64,000 bases of DNA from contig DCJK01000023.1 of the NCBI GenBank assembly GCA_002320005.1, positions 1 through 64,000 on the forward strand. The letters run 5' to 3'. Numbering within the stretch: position 1 is the stretch's first letter; the number at the start of each line of letters is the position of its first letter. Origin of the DNA: Firmicutes bacterium UBA1702 (lineage in GTDB: Bacteria > Bacillota > Clostridia > Peptostreptococcales > Anaerovoracaceae). Made by a program: the position numbers and the translations under genes. The notes under the pieces were generated by a model. The model was not told the DNA's origin. It saw only the letters and a program-made list of their open reading frames with translations, and ran no database searches. This document shows positions 35,309-44,837 of this stretch, piece after piece.

Positions 35309-35947
35309 TTACTTTGAGGGTCCCAGGACATATTCGCAGTAAGAGGCGATGGGGCAGATATCGCACTTGGGCTTTCTGGCGTCGCAGCAGTTGCGTCCGT
35401 GGAAGATAAGGCTGTGGTGAGTGCGTGACCAGCGTTCTTCAGGAATGCGTTCCATAAGGGAAAGCTCAGTCTTAAGAACGTCTTTTTCGCAGGTGAGACC
35501 TATCCTGTTGGAAACGCGAAAAACATGAGTATCTACAGCAATGCGCTGGTGTCCGAAACCTACAGAAAGGACTACATTGGCCGTTTTTCTTCCTACACCG
35601 GGCAGAGAAACCAGAGAATCATAATCATCAGGCACCTGGCCGTTATATTTTTCAACAAGAACTTTTGCCAGCCCGACTATATTTTTTGACTTGGTTTTGT
35701 ACATGCCTATTCGTTTTATGTATTCAGCCACTTCCTCAGGCGCTGCTGCAGCAAGAGCGTCAGGAGCAGGATAAGCTTCAAAGAGAGCAGGGGTGACCTG
35801 ATTGACGGACTTGTCCGTAGTCTGGGCTGATAGAGCAACAGCAATTATCAGCTGATAGACATTTTTGTGAACCAGAGCACATTCAGCTTCAGGATATGTT
35901 TCTTCAAGTATGTCCAGTATTTTGTTTATGTCTTCACTTTTTACCAT
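35309..35947 (-). CDS. nth: Endonuclease III (DNA glycosylase/AP lyase)
   Basis: 212 residues, normal length. It contains the helix-hairpin-helix LPGVGRKTANVVLSVGF with the catalytic Lys, the catalytic Asp in VDTHVFRV, and a C-x6-C-x2-C-x5-C iron-sulfur loop at the C-terminus (CDARKPKCDICPIASYC). It removes oxidised pyrimidines and cleaves the abasic site. First gene of the leftward operon; the upstream region is shared with the divergent cupin gene. Confidence 0.97.
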   Translation of the reverse strand: MVKSEDINKILDILEETYPEAECALVHKNVYQLIIAVALSAQTTDKSVNQVTPALFEAYPAPDALAAAAPEEVAEYIKRIGMYKTKSKNIVGLAKVLVEKYNGQVPDDYDSLVSLPGVGRKTANVVLSVGFGHQRIAVDTHVFRVSNRIGLTCEKDVLKTELSLMERIPEERWSRTHHSLIFHGRNCCDARKPKCDICPIASYCEYVLGPSK

Positions 35948-36058
35948 GGTTTTTCCCTCCGCATAGGATTATAGCATAAAAAATCTGTTTTTACATCAGA
36001 AGCTTTGTGGTAGAATGTTAAAAAGCAAAACAATATTAGCAGAAGCAGGAGGGCTGAG

Positions 36059-36394
36059 ATGATAATAGATTTTGACAAGATTGAAGTTTCTATAATGCCG
36101 GCATTCAAAGGCGGAGAGAAAGAGACAAGGGCAGCAATGTTTACGGATGAAAACAACAGAATAATGATGGGAATGCTGATACCGGGAGCTACCATAGGAC
36201 TTCACAGACATGAAGGCAGCAGTGAAGTTATATTTATACAAAGCGGCAGCGGCAAGGTGCTGTATGATGGAAAATACGAGGAAGTAAAAGCTGGAGATGT
36301 CCATTATTGCCCGGAGGGACATGAGCACAGCCTCATTAACGACAGCGAGGAAAATCTTACATATTTTGCCGTTGTTCCTAACCACGGAATTTAA
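36059..36394 (+). CDS. Small cupin domain protein
   Basis: 111 residues, one cupin barrel. Motif 1 is G-x5-H-x-H-x-E-like (GLHRHEGSSEVIFIQSG) and motif 2 includes AGDVHYCPEGHEHSLIN, so the metal ligands are present. The substrate is unknown. GGAGGG precedes the ATG. It lies 24 bases before the fluoride channel gene and is probably in the same transcript; no fluoride riboswitch motif is seen upstream. Confidence 0.85.
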   Translation: MIIDFDKIEVSIMPAFKGGEKETRAAMFTDENNRIMMGMLIPGATIGLHRHEGSSEVIFIQSGSGKVLYDGKYEEVKAGDVHYCPEGHEHSLINDSEENLTYFAVVPNHGI

Positions 36395-36418
36395 ATAGCA
36401 GGAGACAAGGAGCAGAAA

Positions 36419-36799
36419 ATGTTTTTGAACTGTATATTTGTAGGACTTGGAGGGTTTGCCGGTTCGGTATTCAGATACCTTTTAAGTATCATACCTGCAC
36501 TGCAAAAAGAAGGGATGACCTTTGGAACTCTCATTGCTAATGTTGCCGGGGCTTTGATCATAGGCATTGCAGTAGGATACGGTGAAGTCTCAGGAGATGT
36601 GAACCCTCATACCATGCTGCTTATCAAAACAGGCTTGTGCGGAGGTTTCACCACATTTTCAACCTTTGCTCTTGAGACATGGGGACTTATCAGCAGCGGC
36701 AGAGCGTTTGCAGCATGTATTTATATGGCAGTAAGCATGATGCTCTGCCTGACAGGCATATATCTGGGAATGAAAGCTGCTTATAAAATATGGATGTAG
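36419..36799 (+). CDS. crcB: Fluoride ion channel Fluc/CrcB
   Basis: 126 residues, four membrane helices, with the family hallmarks GGFAGSVFRYLL near the N-terminus, TLIANVAGAL, and the sodium-site/TM3 break GGFTTFSTF. It exports fluoride as a dual-topology dimer. Only one copy is present, so a homodimer is expected. Lack of a fluoride riboswitch suggests constitutive expression. Confidence 0.95.
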   Translation: MFLNCIFVGLGGFAGSVFRYLLSIIPALQKEGMTFGTLIANVAGALIIGIAVGYGEVSGDVNPHTMLLIKTGLCGGFTTFSTFALETWGLISSGRAFAACIYMAVSMMLCLTGIYLGMKAAYKIWM

Positions 36800-36852
36800 G
36801 ACAGCAGCGATATATATCATAATATCTATAATGACAGGAGATAATGACATAA

Positions 36853-37563
36853 ATGGCTATTTTATGGGACTATGACGGCACTCTGGTGGATAGCAGTCGC
36901 AAAAATATGGAGGTGACAATATCCATATTCAGAAAGTTTTATCCTGATATTGCAGCAAATATGCCGGATGTTCTGAAAAGTTATGATAAATATCAGAAGG
37001 CCAACCACAAATATAGAAACTGGAGAGAACTTTATAGAGAATGTTATGGAATTGAAGAAGAAGAATTGGACAGAGCAGGAAGGCTCTGGGCGGAAGGGCA
37101 GCTGAAGGATACTGCTGTGCCTGACATTTTCCCGGGAATGACGGAACTTCTTGCTGATCTCCGAGGGATCCCCATGGGCATATGTTCCCAGAACAGCTGC
37201 CGCAACATAGAAAAAACTCTGGAACGTTATGGGATAAGAGATTGCTTTGATGCTATAGTGGGATACGATAGTATTTCGGGAAAGTTTCAGAAGCCACATC
37301 CGCAAGGATTCATAATGTGCGCAGAGAGGCTGGCAGAGACAGATGAAGACGGGCGATTGATTTATATAGGTGATCACAGAGACGACATCACCTTTGCAAG
37401 AGGAGCAGAAAGGCTCCTTGGAAGAAAAGTAATATGCATAACTATTGATCATCTTAAGTATAACGGTGAGAACTTCTGCCTTTGGGATGAAAAACCGGAC
37501 TATTATGTCACTGATGCCGACGGACTGAGAAAGGCTCTGAAGGAAATATGCATAAAAAGATAG
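36853..37563 (+). CDS. HAD superfamily hydrolase, phosphoglycolate-phosphatase-like
   Basis: 236 residues. Motif I DYDGTLVD is at residues 6-13 with the nucleophile Asp, motif II Ser/Thr lies in GICSQNS, the motif III Lys is near FQKPHPQ and motif IV is YIGDHRDD. A helical cap follows motif I, as in Gph/PGMB-type phosphatases. The physiological substrate cannot be assigned. It is followed 16 bases later by the DUF4299-like gene. Confidence 0.9.
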   Translation: MAILWDYDGTLVDSSRKNMEVTISIFRKFYPDIAANMPDVLKSYDKYQKANHKYRNWRELYRECYGIEEEELDRAGRLWAEGQLKDTAVPDIFPGMTELLADLRGIPMGICSQNSCRNIEKTLERYGIRDCFDAIVGYDSISGKFQKPHPQGFIMCAERLAETDEDGRLIYIGDHRDDITFARGAERLLGRKVICITIDHLKYNGENFCLWDEKPDYYVTDADGLRKALKEICIKR

Positions 37564-37579
37564 CAAAAGGGGAGACAAA

Positions 37580-38929
37580 ATGGGAGTAAATGTTTTAATC
37601 AACGGTAAAAAAAACATAACTACAGAGGAGATAGCTGAAATAGGAGGTCTGAAGTACGGAATCTTAGATGACAGCTATGTTCTCCGGCAGGGAGAAATCG
37701 GAAGATATACGCTGATGTATGACTCGTCATGTATAGGCAGGGGATTTCAGGTTGCGGCTGACGGGCAGGATATAGAACTGAGCTTGCCTCTTCCCAATAC
37801 ACCTCACGACATCGAGATATTCTATGACCTTATTGTCAGACTGTGCAGAAAAACCGAGGCAAGAGTGTTTATGCGTGACGAGGAGTTGGCTTCGGTAAGG
37901 GAGTGCGACAGGTACATTGAAGCGGATAAGTTGGCATCAGTAAGGGCGCTGGAAGATATAGCTTCACAGATAGAAGAGGATAAATACAACAGTTTCACCA
38001 TATTTGCGGCTATGAATCCCATAGAGATAGGCAAGGAGGAAATTGATATCATAGGAAATTCGCTGGACAGATTTCAGAAACTTCTAAATCTGTTCCAGAC
38101 AAGAGATGTATTTTATGCAGGCCTTAAAATATATCAGCGCAAAGACAGTTCGCTGTTCGGAGTGTATTTTGTTGGTGAAGATATTCCTACAGTCCTTCCT
38201 TTAAAACCGTCAGTATATAATAATGAACTGAAAATCTCCGACTATTACTGCATGATTCCGGGAGATAACACTATTCCATATGAAGATTTCATATCAAATA
38301 CAGATGCAGCAGAAAAATATGACAGCGGACATTTGGTAGTATGTCTTGCAGAAAAAGAAATCAATCAAATTGCAGATAATTTTGCCGTGGATTTTGTAAC
38401 AAACATGAGAGTGGAATCAAACCATTACCGCAGTATGCAGATAATTGACAGCGGCGAAGATCACTGTGAAAAGATAGAACGGAAAAACCTCGGATGTGAT
38501 CCTCTTGCCGGGTATAATCATCTGGCTGTTTTTATGAAATGGGCATATCTTAAAGGCATCCTGGCAGAAGATCTGACGGAAAATTCTCCAGTGCTTGCGG
38601 ATGTCTTAAATGATTCTGAAGCAGACATACGGGAAACCCTGAAAAATGACGAATATATTAAGGGCAGCATACGTCTGGGATATTTTAAAGAAGATTATCA
38701 GGATTTTGTCAGAGAATTTTATGCTTTCAACAAGGGAGATGAGGATCATTATCCCAGATGCGTCGATATATATGCCGAAAAATACTTCGGGACGGAAGAG
38801 TATAACAGCGATAAATATAAAGACGAGGCGTACCTGTTTGTACCATTTAACGAGGAGTATTATAAAGGATTGTCCCAATACATAGACAGGGGCTGGGAAA
38901 AGTATTGGCAGAAGAGACGGATGAAATAG
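37580..38929 (+). CDS. DUF4299-like protein of unknown function
   Basis: 449 residues, acidic, soluble, no signal peptide. The N-terminal 100 residues, starting with a short beta region and containing VLRQGEIGRYTLMYDSSCIGRGFQV, resemble DUF4299. The remainder appears alpha/beta with no motif I know. It is the last gene of the run starting at the cupin gene and is closed by a bidirectional terminator. No function is proposed. Confidence 0.65.
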   Translation: MGVNVLINGKKNITTEEIAEIGGLKYGILDDSYVLRQGEIGRYTLMYDSSCIGRGFQVAADGQDIELSLPLPNTPHDIEIFYDLIVRLCRKTEARVFMRDEELASVRECDRYIEADKLASVRALEDIASQIEEDKYNSFTIFAAMNPIEIGKEEIDIIGNSLDRFQKLLNLFQTRDVFYAGLKIYQRKDSSLFGVYFVGEDIPTVLPLKPSVYNNELKISDYYCMIPGDNTIPYEDFISNTDAAEKYDSGHLVVCLAEKEINQIADNFAVDFVTNMRVESNHYRSMQIIDSGEDHCEKIERKNLGCDPLAGYNHLAVFMKWAYLKGILAEDLTENSPVLADVLNDSEADIRETLKNDEYIKGSIRLGYFKEDYQDFVREFYAFNKGDEDHYPRCVDIYAEKYFGTEEYNSDKYKDEAYLFVPFNEEYYKGLSQYIDRGWEKYWQKRRMK

Positions 38930-38953
38930 ATAAAGATGATAAAATAAAAAGAA

Positions 38954-39021
38954 AAACCCGCCGGAAAAGAGCAGATCTGCAACCGGAAGCAGGCAGAGAG
39001 GCAGCTCTTATAGGCGGGCTT
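38954..39021. terminator. Bidirectional terminator between convergent genes
   Basis: CCCGCC (38957-38962) pairs with GGCGGG (39013-39018), with AAGAGC/GCTCTT nested inside and A/T tracts on both flanks. It lies between the rightward DUF4299-like gene and the leftward SEC-C gene. Confidence 0.8.
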
Positions 39022-39036
39022 TGATTTTAATGAGAG

Positions 39037-39537
39037 TTATTTATTTGCTCCGCAGCATTTTTTGTATTTCTTTCCGGAGCCGCAAGGGCAAGGATCATTT
39101 CTGCCGGGAGTCTTTTCTTTGTGTACTGTCTTGGAACGCTTGAATTCCTTGACAATTTCCATTCTGCGTTCTTCTGTCAGAACATCATTCCACTGAGGAA
39201 GGTTGTAAAGATAATCGGCATCGGCTTTGAGCATGTTGAAGAAAAGTTTTTCAAAATCAATGTCAAGATCCAGAGCGGTTTCCTCGGTGATATCTTCAAG
39301 TTCGTTAGCTGTGCGCAGGCTTGTATTGATTCCGTCCAGGAAGCCCATGAAGATCACAGGGCGGACTTCAAATTTTTCAGACAACTGGGTAAAAGTGCCA
39401 ACCAGATGTGTGTCCTTGTTTTCAAGTATATGTTCGTAAATTTTAGTTTCAGCTCCGCTGTATTCTTTCCAGAATTCTTCAAAAGTATCTTCTGTCTGGC
39501 TTTCCATCAGAGCAGTCCATTCTTTAAATAATGACAT
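39037..39537 (-). CDS. SEC-C motif protein
   Basis: 166 residues from the ATG at 39537 (GGAGG six bases ahead). An acidic helical body is followed by a C-terminal SEC-C zinc motif GRNDPCPCGSGKKYKKCCG, as in SecA tails and many small proteins. The zinc motif usually binds protein or ribosome partners. It follows hom by 17 bases, so it is probably co-transcribed. Role unknown. Confidence 0.85.
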   Translation of the reverse strand: MSLFKEWTALMESQTEDTFEEFWKEYSGAETKIYEHILENKDTHLVGTFTQLSEKFEVRPVIFMGFLDGINTSLRTANELEDITEETALDLDIDFEKLFFNMLKADADYLYNLPQWNDVLTEERRMEIVKEFKRSKTVHKEKTPGRNDPCPCGSGKKYKKCCGANK

Positions 39538-39554
39538 TTTAATCCTCCGTTTGT

Positions 39555-40526
39555 TTATTTGCACATGTCTCTCATAATTTGCAGGATGTCTCCGCATACG
39601 GCACTTCCTGTAGGAAGAGGACCTGCGCCTTTGCCGTAAAACATCAGCTCACCCACCATATCACCTGTAATGTAGACCGCGTTGAACTCGTTGTTTACGC
39701 CTGCCAGCGGATGAGAGGCCTCAAGTTCCACAGGTTTTACACTGTAGTTTAATTTGCCGTCTTCAAGAGAAGCCTGTCCTATGAGTTTGATCTTTTTTCC
39801 GCGGGATCTGGCTGCATCTATATCTGCCGGTGTTATTTTACTGATTCCGGTAGTAGGAATGTCAGATGGAGCCACATATCTGCCGAAAGCCAGCGCGATA
39901 AGGATAGACAGCTTGTTGGCAGCATCAAGGCCTTCAACATCTGCAGTAGGGTCAGCTTCGGCGAAACCTTTTTCCTGAGCGTCTTTGAGAACCTCATCGT
40001 AGGAAAGTCCTTCGTCTGTCATCTTGGTAAGGATATAGTTGGTGGTGCCGTTGAGTATACCCATTATTTCCACAAAATCGTTGGCCTGTAATGAGCCTTC
40101 GATGGCAGCCAGTACAGGGATTCCTCCGGCTACGCTGGCCTCAAAGAGAAACTCAACGTTGTTGGCTGCGGCCGTTTCTGTCAGAAGCTTGTAATTGGCC
40201 GCAATGGCAGCTTTATTGGCACTTACCACATGTTTACCGTTTTTCATGGCCTGAAGCATAAATGATGTGGCAGGTTCAATGCCGCCCAGCATTTCCACTA
40301 CGATATCTATGTCCGGATTCAGGAGTATATCATCCGGATCCTCCGTGAGAAGGGCAGGGCTTGCCTCTACCAGTCTTTTTTTGTTTCTGTTGCGCTGAAG
40401 GATTCTGACAACTTCAGGGCGGACTCCGACTCTGCTCTCGATAAGATCAGCATTATCAGTAAGTATTTTGTATGTTCCTCCGCCTACATTGCCGAAGCCC
40501 AGCAGGCCGATTTTTGCAGTTTTCAT
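39555..40526 (-). CDS. hom: Homoserine dehydrogenase, short form without ACT domain
   Basis: 323 residues from the ATG at 40526 (GGAGGT ahead). The N-terminal NAD(P) fold has GLLGFGNVGGGTY, then the catalytic half with SVAGGIPVLAAIEG, GILNGTTNYILTKM and DPTADVEGLDAANKL. It makes homoserine for threonine and methionine synthesis. Most bacterial enzymes of this type are about 430 residues with a C-terminal ACT domain for threonine feedback; this protein stops after the catalytic domain, so it is probably insensitive to threonine. The gene ends cleanly, with no sign of frameshift. Confidence 0.94.
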   Translation of the reverse strand: MKTAKIGLLGFGNVGGGTYKILTDNADLIESRVGVRPEVVRILQRNRNKKRLVEASPALLTEDPDDILLNPDIDIVVEMLGGIEPATSFMLQAMKNGKHVVSANKAAIAANYKLLTETAAANNVEFLFEASVAGGIPVLAAIEGSLQANDFVEIMGILNGTTNYILTKMTDEGLSYDEVLKDAQEKGFAEADPTADVEGLDAANKLSILIALAFGRYVAPSDIPTTGISKITPADIDAARSRGKKIKLIGQASLEDGKLNYSVKPVELEASHPLAGVNNEFNAVYITGDMVGELMFYGKGAGPLPTGSAVCGDILQIMRDMCK

Positions 40527-40645
40527 TTTTTTACCTCCGAGTAGTCGCAATGAAAAAATTATATAACAGTTTTCATGATTTGTCTTTACCTTTTTTGAAA
40601 ATTTGTTATTATTTATTGAGGTATGCTTTTTAAAGAGGTGGAAAA

Positions 40646-41116
40646 ATGAGTTTCAATATTGTTTATGTAAATCCTGAAATACCGCCAAACACGGGGAATA
40701 TAGCCAGAACATGCGCAGCAACGGATACAAAGCTTCATCTTGTGAAACCGCTGGGATTCAGCATAGATGACAAACAGGTAAAAAGAGCGGGACTGGATTA
40801 CTGGCCTTACGTGAAGCTGGAGGTTCATGACAGTCTGGATTCCTTTATGGAAAAATACGGAAAAGAAAGACTTTGGCTGGCAACCACCAAGGGAGGCCGC
40901 ATTTATACGGATGCGGTTTTTAAGGATGGAGACTTTATTCTTTTCGGGAGAGAAACAAAAGGCCTTCCGGCGGATTTCATAGAAGCGCACCGGGAATCGG
41001 CCATAAGGATTCCTATGAGCGAGAACACAAGAACACGTTCTTTCAATCTGTCAAATTCAGCTAATATAATTTTGTTTGAGGCTCTGAGACAATTGGGCTT
41101 CCCGGGGTTGAAATAA
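40646..41116 (+). CDS. trmL: tRNA (cytidine/uridine-34-2'-O)-methyltransferase
   Basis: 156 residues, SPOUT knot enzyme of the TrmL/CspR group: IVYVNPEIPPNTGNIARTCAAT at the N-terminus, FGRETKGLPADFI in the middle and IPMSENTRTRSFNLSNSANIILFEALRQ forming the knot. It 2'-O-methylates the wobble base of tRNA-Leu isoacceptors. It is divergent from hom and lies directly before the rpoN promoter. Confidence 0.95.
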   Translation: MSFNIVYVNPEIPPNTGNIARTCAATDTKLHLVKPLGFSIDDKQVKRAGLDYWPYVKLEVHDSLDSFMEKYGKERLWLATTKGGRIYTDAVFKDGDFILFGRETKGLPADFIEAHRESAIRIPMSENTRTRSFNLSNSANIILFEALRQLGFPGLK

Positions 41117-41136
41117 GGCTCTCAATTTGGTATAAT
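41108..41136 (+). promoter_or_regulatory. Promoter of rpoN
   Basis: TTGAAA (41108-41113, overlapping the trmL stop), 17-base spacer, TATAAT (41131-41136), 41 bases before the rpoN ATG. Confidence 0.75.
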
Positions 41137-41176
41137 AATTGCATACTAAAAGAAATAGCAAAGGTTTTGAACGTAT

Positions 41177-42544
41177 ATGAAACTGAGTTACGGATTGACA
41201 ATTGAACAGACACAGAAACTGACAATGACGCCTGAATTAATTCAGGCTATTCGTATTTTACAGTTCAATACGCAGGAACTGGATTCATTTGTACAGGAAG
41301 AAATGATGGAAAACCCTGTTCTTGAATTCGACAAACAGAAGGAAGAGCCAGGCACGGAAGTAACTGAACTCATGGAGAAAATCCGAGACGATTATGACGA
41401 TGATGACAGTTATAAACAGTGGGAATATTCAAAAGACAAAGAAGAATATTCTTACGAGCAGTTTGTGAGCAAAGAGGAAACTCTGGAGGATTACCTGCTG
41501 CTGCAGCTTACATTTTCGGATCTTAAGGGCGAAGATCTTAAAATAGGCCGATATATGGTGGAGGCCATAGACGAGAACGGATATCTTACCGTTGAAACCG
41601 ATGCGGTAGCCCGCAGTTTCAAGACTGAACAAGACAGAATTGAAAGAATTCTTGATGTTATACAGACTTTTGAGCCTTCCGGAGTGGGAGCAAGGTGCCT
41701 CAAGGAGTGCCTTATAATTCAGCTTGCCTCCAAAGGTCTTCTGGACGAAGTGACAGAGCATGTTATACTCAACCACCTGGAGGATCTGGGCGACAACAAG
41801 CTCAATAAAGTGGCAAAGGCCATAGGAATTCCGGTAAATCAGGTACAGATGATAAGCGACCTCATAAGGACTCTTGAACCTAAACCGGGAAGGAGTTTTG
41901 CTTCAGGAGAGAGCGTAAAGTACATAGTTCCCGATGTTATAGTTGAAAAGATAAATGATGAGTATGTTGTCACCAGTAATGACAGCAGCATACCTCACCT
42001 GATGGTAAGTCCTTATTATTCATCTCTTTCCCGTGAGGCAAAGAATGATGAGGAGCTGTCAAAATATCTTACGGACAAGTTCAACTCAGCCATGTGGCTG
42101 ATAAAGAGCATTGAGCAGCGAAGACAGACCATATATAATGTGGCTGAGGCAGTTGTTTCTCACCAGAAAGAATTCTTTGACAAAGGAACAAAATACCTTA
42201 AAACACTTACCCTTAAACAGGTGGCGGAATCCATAGGAATGCACGAGTCCACCGTCAGCAGATCTGTAAACGGAAAATATATGCAGACTCCTCGCGGAAT
42301 GTTTGAGATAAAATACTTCTTTTCCGGAGGAATCACAGGGCAGGACGGCGAAGGGGTATCATCCAACAGCATTAAGACCATAATAAAAGAAATAATAGAC
42401 GGAGAAAATCCGGAGAAGCCTTACAGCGATCAGGATATAGTAGGTATCCTCAGTGATAAGGGAATAGAGATTTCAAGACGCACCGTTGCAAAATACAGAG
42501 AAGGAATGAATATTTTATCTTCATCAAAAAGAAGAAGATATTAA
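41177..42544 (+). CDS. rpoN: RNA polymerase sigma-54 factor
   Basis: 455 residues. Region I is Gln/Leu-rich (LTMTPELIQAIRILQFNTQEL), an acidic region II follows at about 55-95, and the C-terminus has the HTH (MHESTVSRSVNGKYMQTP) and a recognisable RpoN box SRRTVAKYRE near residues 433-442. It directs polymerase to -24/-12 promoters and needs an enhancer-binding ATPase, none of which lies in this window. It sits immediately before gap, with 51 bases between, where many Gram-positive bacteria have the glycolytic repressor gene cggR. Confidence 0.96.
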   Translation: MKLSYGLTIEQTQKLTMTPELIQAIRILQFNTQELDSFVQEEMMENPVLEFDKQKEEPGTEVTELMEKIRDDYDDDDSYKQWEYSKDKEEYSYEQFVSKEETLEDYLLLQLTFSDLKGEDLKIGRYMVEAIDENGYLTVETDAVARSFKTEQDRIERILDVIQTFEPSGVGARCLKECLIIQLASKGLLDEVTEHVILNHLEDLGDNKLNKVAKAIGIPVNQVQMISDLIRTLEPKPGRSFASGESVKYIVPDVIVEKINDEYVVTSNDSSIPHLMVSPYYSSLSREAKNDEELSKYLTDKFNSAMWLIKSIEQRRQTIYNVAEAVVSHQKEFFDKGTKYLKTLTLKQVAESIGMHESTVSRSVNGKYMQTPRGMFEIKYFFSGGITGQDGEGVSSNSIKTIIKEIIDGENPEKPYSDQDIVGILSDKGIEISRRTVAKYREGMNILSSSKRRRY

Positions 42545-42595
42545 ATATAAAAATTAAATTACATTGTCATTATGAGAGTTTTAGGAGGAGAAAAA

Positions 42596-43609
42596 ATGGC
42601 GATTAAAGTAGGTATAAGCGGTTTTGGAAGAATAGGCAGAGTTGTGATTCGTGCGGCAATGGACATGCCTGAAATAGAACTTGCCGGTATCAATGTAAGA
42701 AATGCAGATCTTGAATATCTGCTCTATATGCTCAAATACGACACAACTTTCGGTAGATTTCCAAAGAGCCTGGAATTGTATGACAAGGGCCTTGTCATCG
42801 ACGGAAAAAAAGTACCTGTATATAGCGAATCTGATGCCGAAAACATTCCGTGGAAGGAATGCGGTGCAGAATACATTGTAGAAGCTACCGGTGCTTACGT
42901 TACTACACAGAAGGCTCTGGCACACATAAGAGCAGGTGCAAAAAAAGTTATTATTTCTGCCCCTGCCAAGGACAGCGAAACTCCTACTTTCGTATATGGA
43001 GTAAATCACGAAAAATATACCCCTGAAATGCAGGTTGTGTCCAATGCTTCATGTACGACCAACTGCCTTGCTCCTCTGGCAAAGGTAATAGAAGACAACT
43101 GGGGAATAAAAGAAGGACTGATGTCTACCATTCACTCTGCTACAGCAAAGCAGAAAGTAGTAGATGCCCGTTCAATGAAAGACTGGAGAACAGGAAGATG
43201 CGTATTCGGAAATGTTATACCGTCTACTACCGGAGCGGCAAAAGCAGTAGGACTTGTTATTCCTTCTCTCAAAGGCAAGATGACGGGAATTTCCTACAGA
43301 GTGCCTACAGCAGACGTATCTGTTGTTGATCTCAATGTTGTTCTCGATAAGCCTGCTACATACGAGGAAATATGCGCTAAAGTGAAGGAAGCTTCCGAAA
43401 CATATATGAAAGGCGTACTGGAATACGTTGATGACGAAGTTGTATCCGGAGACTTTGTAGGTGATCCTTGCACTTCAATATTCGATGCACGTGAAGGAAT
43501 CGAACTTAACGATCACTTCTTTAAATTTATAGCTTTCTATGACAATGAATTCGGATACTCCAGCAAAATCCTCGAACTCATCAAATACATGCACAGCGTG
43601 GATAAATAA
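42596..43609 (+). CDS. gap: Glyceraldehyde-3-phosphate dehydrogenase
   Basis: 337 residues from the ATG at 42596 (GGAGG ahead). It contains the NAD fold GISGFGRIGRVV and the catalytic SNASCTTNCLAP with Cys153. It oxidises glyceraldehyde-3-phosphate to 1,3-bisphosphoglycerate. First gene of the gap-pgk-tpiA block, with 29 bases to pgk. Confidence 0.98.
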   Translation: MAIKVGISGFGRIGRVVIRAAMDMPEIELAGINVRNADLEYLLYMLKYDTTFGRFPKSLELYDKGLVIDGKKVPVYSESDAENIPWKECGAEYIVEATGAYVTTQKALAHIRAGAKKVIISAPAKDSETPTFVYGVNHEKYTPEMQVVSNASCTTNCLAPLAKVIEDNWGIKEGLMSTIHSATAKQKVVDARSMKDWRTGRCVFGNVIPSTTGAAKAVGLVIPSLKGKMTGISYRVPTADVSVVDLNVVLDKPATYEEICAKVKEASETYMKGVLEYVDDEVVSGDFVGDPCTSIFDAREGIELNDHFFKFIAFYDNEFGYSSKILELIKYMHSVDK

Positions 43610-43638
43610 GTGGATAAACAAAAGGAGAACTTTCAGAG

Positions 43639-44823
43639 ATGAAAAAGACTGTAAAGGATATCGATGTAAAAGGCAAAAAAGTTATCGTAAGATGTGATTT
43701 CAATGTTCCGCAGAAGGACGGCAGTATAACTGATGATACCAGAATCACTGCTGCACTGCCTACAATAAAGTACCTGCTTTCTGAAGGAGCAGCAGTTATT
43801 CTTATGTCCCATCTGGGAAGACCGGAAGGTGAAGCAAACATGAAATACACCCTCAAGCCTGTGGCTGACAGACTTGAGGAACTCTTGAAGATTCCTGTTA
43901 TTTTCGCTCAGTCACCGCAGGTTGTGGACGAAGAGGTCAAGAAAAAGGCAGAAAGTCTCAAGGCCGGAGAGGTTATGTTGCTTGAGAACGTACGATTCAG
44001 AAAAGAAGAAACAAAAAACGGAGCTGATTTTGCCAAAGAACTTGCATCTCTGGCAGATATATTTGTAAATGACGCTTTCGGGACCGCTCACCGGGCTCAT
44101 GCATCTACTGCAGGGATAGCCGATTACCTGCCTGCAGTTTCAGGATTTCTGATTGAAAAAGAAGTAAAGTTCCTTGGAAGTGCGGTTGAAAATCCTGAGA
44201 GACCGTTTGTCGCCATAATGGGCGGCGCCAAAGTGGGAGATAAGATTTCCGTAATAAGGAATCTGCTCAAAAAAGTGGATACTCTTATAATCGGAGGGGG
44301 CATGGCATATACCTTCTATAAAGCTCTGGGATACGAAATAGGAACATCCATACTGGATGCAGACAGCGTTGATGTTGCAAAGGATCTCCTTGAAACTGCC
44401 AAGTCTTTGGGAGTCAAAATGATGCTTCCTGTAGACGTGGTATGCGGCAGAGAATTTAAAAATGATACGGAAACGGCTGTATTCAGCTGTGACAATATGC
44501 CCGGCGACATGATGGGACTTGATATCGGACCTGAAACCATAGAGCTGTACAAAAAAGAGATTGCCAGTGCAAAAACGGTGGTATGGAACGGACCTATGGG
44601 AGTTTTTGAAATGGAAACTTTTGCAAAAGGAACTCTGGAGATTGCAAAAGCTCTCAGTCGTACTGATGCCATAACCGTTATAGGCGGCGGTGATTCAGCA
44701 GCTGCCGTTGAGCAGTTCGGACTGGCTGACAAGATGACACACATATCAACAGGCGGAGGAGCTTCACTGGAATTCCTGGAAGGCAAAGAACTGCCGGGTA
44801 TCGCTGTACTGGAAGAAAAATAA
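43639..44823 (+). CDS. pgk: Phosphoglycerate kinase
   Basis: 394 residues, full length. The N-terminal substrate motif VIVRCDFNVPQKDG, HLGRPEG, AIMGGAKVGDKI and the nucleotide-binding GGGDSAAA are all present. It makes ATP from 1,3-bisphosphoglycerate. It sits in the middle of the triose block and is followed 14 bases later by tpiA. Confidence 0.98.
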   Translation: MKKTVKDIDVKGKKVIVRCDFNVPQKDGSITDDTRITAALPTIKYLLSEGAAVILMSHLGRPEGEANMKYTLKPVADRLEELLKIPVIFAQSPQVVDEEVKKKAESLKAGEVMLLENVRFRKEETKNGADFAKELASLADIFVNDAFGTAHRAHASTAGIADYLPAVSGFLIEKEVKFLGSAVENPERPFVAIMGGAKVGDKISVIRNLLKKVDTLIIGGGMAYTFYKALGYEIGTSILDADSVDVAKDLLETAKSLGVKMMLPVDVVCGREFKNDTETAVFSCDNMPGDMMGLDIGPETIELYKKEIASAKTVVWNGPMGVFEMETFAKGTLEIAKALSRTDAITVIGGGDSAAAVEQFGLADKMTHISTGGGASLEFLEGKELPGIAVLEEK

Positions 44824-44837
44824 GAGAGGTAGGAAAT

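Noticed and set aside
36059..36799. Fluoride riboswitch before the cupin-crcB genes
   Set aside because: The short gaps before both genes lack the conserved crcB-motif elements.
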